A stretch of 14,716 nt of DNA from DATFXM01 sp035315885 (lineage in GTDB: Bacteria > Acidobacteriota > Blastocatellia > UBA7656): NCBI GenBank assembly GCA_035315885.1, contig DATFXM010000113.1, positions 1 to 14,716 of the forward strand. The letters run 5' to 3'. Both the position numbers and the translations under genes were made by a program. Positions 13,811 through 14,716 of this stretch are shown here, piece after piece (position 1 is the stretch's first letter; each line of letters begins with the position of its first letter). Below the pieces are notes generated by a model, which was not told the origin of the DNA, made no database searches, and saw only the letters and a program-made list of their open reading frames with translations.

Positions 13811-14716
13811 CTAAGCCTCTCCGCCAGCCGGTTCCTTCACCGCCGCTTGCGGCAGAATCGTCCGGATCTCAAAAATCGAAATCATCGGCAGGAATCTGAC
13901 AAACAGGAAAATGAGACTCAGGAACAAACCGATAGTCCCGATGAACATCGACCAGTCCCAAAACGTCGGGTTATACATCGCCCAGGAAGACGGTAAAAAG
14001 TCTCGATGCAAACTAACCACGATGATCACAAACCGTTCGAGCCACATGCCTACGCCGACCACCAGCGATATGACCCACACACTCATCTCGCTGTGACGGA
14101 CTCGTCTAATCCACAGGATTTGGGGAACGATTACATTGCAGGCGATCAACGCCCAATAGAGCGTCGAGAAGGGACCCTTGAACCGGTTCATCATCATGTA
14201 CCGCTCATAGGTGCTGCCGCTGTACCATCCCATGAACGTCTCCATCATATAGCCGTACGCCACGATCAAACCGGTTGCGAGCATGATCTTCGCCATGTTC
14301 CGGATGTGACGCATCGTGATGTAGTCCTGCAACCCGTAGTACCTTCGCAACGGTATCGAAAGCGTCAACACCATCGCAAAACCCGCGTAGATCGCTCCGG
14401 CCACGAAGTAGGGTGGGAAAATCGTCGCGTGCCATCCCGGCACGATTCCGATCGCAAAGTCAAAGCTCACCACTGTGTGCACCGACACGACCAACGGTGT
14501 CGCAAGCGCCGCAAGCAACGCATAAGTTGTCTCGTACCTGTGCCAGTGACGAGCTGACCCTCGCCATCCCATCGCCAACATCCCATAGATGACCTTGGCA
14601 GTCTTGCGCCTTGCCCGATCCCGCAGCGTCGCCAGGTCCGGAATCAAACCGATGAACCAGAACAATGCCGATACGGTTGCATACGTGCTCACCGCAAACA
14701 CGTCCCAGATCAACGG
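13811..14716 (-). CDS. actC: ACIII NrfD/PsrC-like quinol-oxidising subunit ActC, N-terminal part beyond the right edge
   Basis: The visible 301 residues are the C-terminal two-thirds or so of a polytopic NrfD/PsrC-family membrane subunit; the frame runs off the right edge and ends at TAG 13811-13813. Recognisable stretches are WDVFAVSTYATVSALFWF, LIPDLATLRDRA, HTVVSFDFA and GWHATIFPPYFVAGAIYAGF. These are typical of ActC, which forms the main quinol site and, with the iron-sulfur subunit ActB, links quinol oxidation to the cytochromes. Family order predicts actB and actA immediately beyond the right edge. The operon promoter is therefore probably outside the window. Confidence 0.94.
   Translation of the reverse strand, partial: PLIWDVFAVSTYATVSALFWFIGLIPDLATLRDRARRKTAKVIYGMLAMGWRGSARHWHRYETTYALLAALATPLVVSVHTVVSFDFAIGIVPGWHATIFPPYFVAGAIYAGFAMVLTLSIPLRRYYGLQDYITMRHIRNMAKIMLATGLIVAYGYMMETFMGWYSGSTYERYMMMNRFKGPFSTLYWALIACNVIVPQILWIRRVRHSEMSVWVISLVVGVGMWLERFVIIVVSLHRDFLPSSWAMYNPTFWDWSMFIGTIGLFLSLIFLFVRFLPMISIFEIRTILPQAAVKEPAGGEA

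Overview
The window is chromosomal DNA from a Gram-negative bacterium, most likely an Acidobacteriota member, with Blastocatellia-type lineages a reasonable guess. The reasons are a very large Oar-like TonB-dependent receptor with an N-terminal carboxypeptidase-regulatory-like domain, an alternative complex III (ACIII) cluster joined to a caa3-type oxidase cluster, moderately high GC, and many short intergenic repeats. The taxonomic placement is inference; no rRNA or marker gene is present.

Left part (1-2020): the remains of a zinc-dependent alcohol dehydrogenase, broken by a frameshift near 561-565 and losing homology near 758. It is followed by about 1.2 kb that is mostly non-coding. This stretch holds a roughly 280-bp compound element of nested hairpins and inverted arms (918-1198), three arrays of a 7-bp repeat (AGTGCTG-like), one doubtful 66-aa ORF, and a long leader with an imperfect hairpin in front of the next gene.

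Middle (2021-5656): one 1176-aa outer-membrane TonB-dependent receptor on the + strand. It ends at a strong dyad-symmetric hairpin that probably serves as a bidirectional terminator against the convergent respiratory operon.

Right part (5683-14716): a minus-strand respiratory operon, in transcription order actC (cut by the right edge), actD, actE, actF, a small membrane protein of unknown function, sco1, ctaC (subunit II fused to cytochrome c), ctaD, ctaE and ctaF. Together these would carry electrons from quinol through ACIII (ActC/ActF membrane subunits, ActE cytochrome c) to the cytochrome c domain and CuA site of subunit II, then to the heme a / heme a3-CuB site of subunit I. The SCO protein would deliver copper. 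Several joints overlap or nearly abut (actE/actF ATGA, actF/small gene 1 nt, small gene/sco1 GTGA, sco1/ctaC 3 nt), which supports translational coupling. Subunit I has the YSHP form of the helix VI motif instead of a glutamate, so it is an A2-type heme-copper oxidase.

The most unusual feature is not a gene. A degenerate heptanucleotide repeat family fills intergenic gaps across the window. In the two gaps ctaF/ctaE and ctaE/ctaD the arrays occur as facing inverted pairs packed against stop and start codons, so the operon mRNA could fold there. I saw no CRISPR array, tRNA, rRNA, transposase gene or defence system, and no convincing new protein system.
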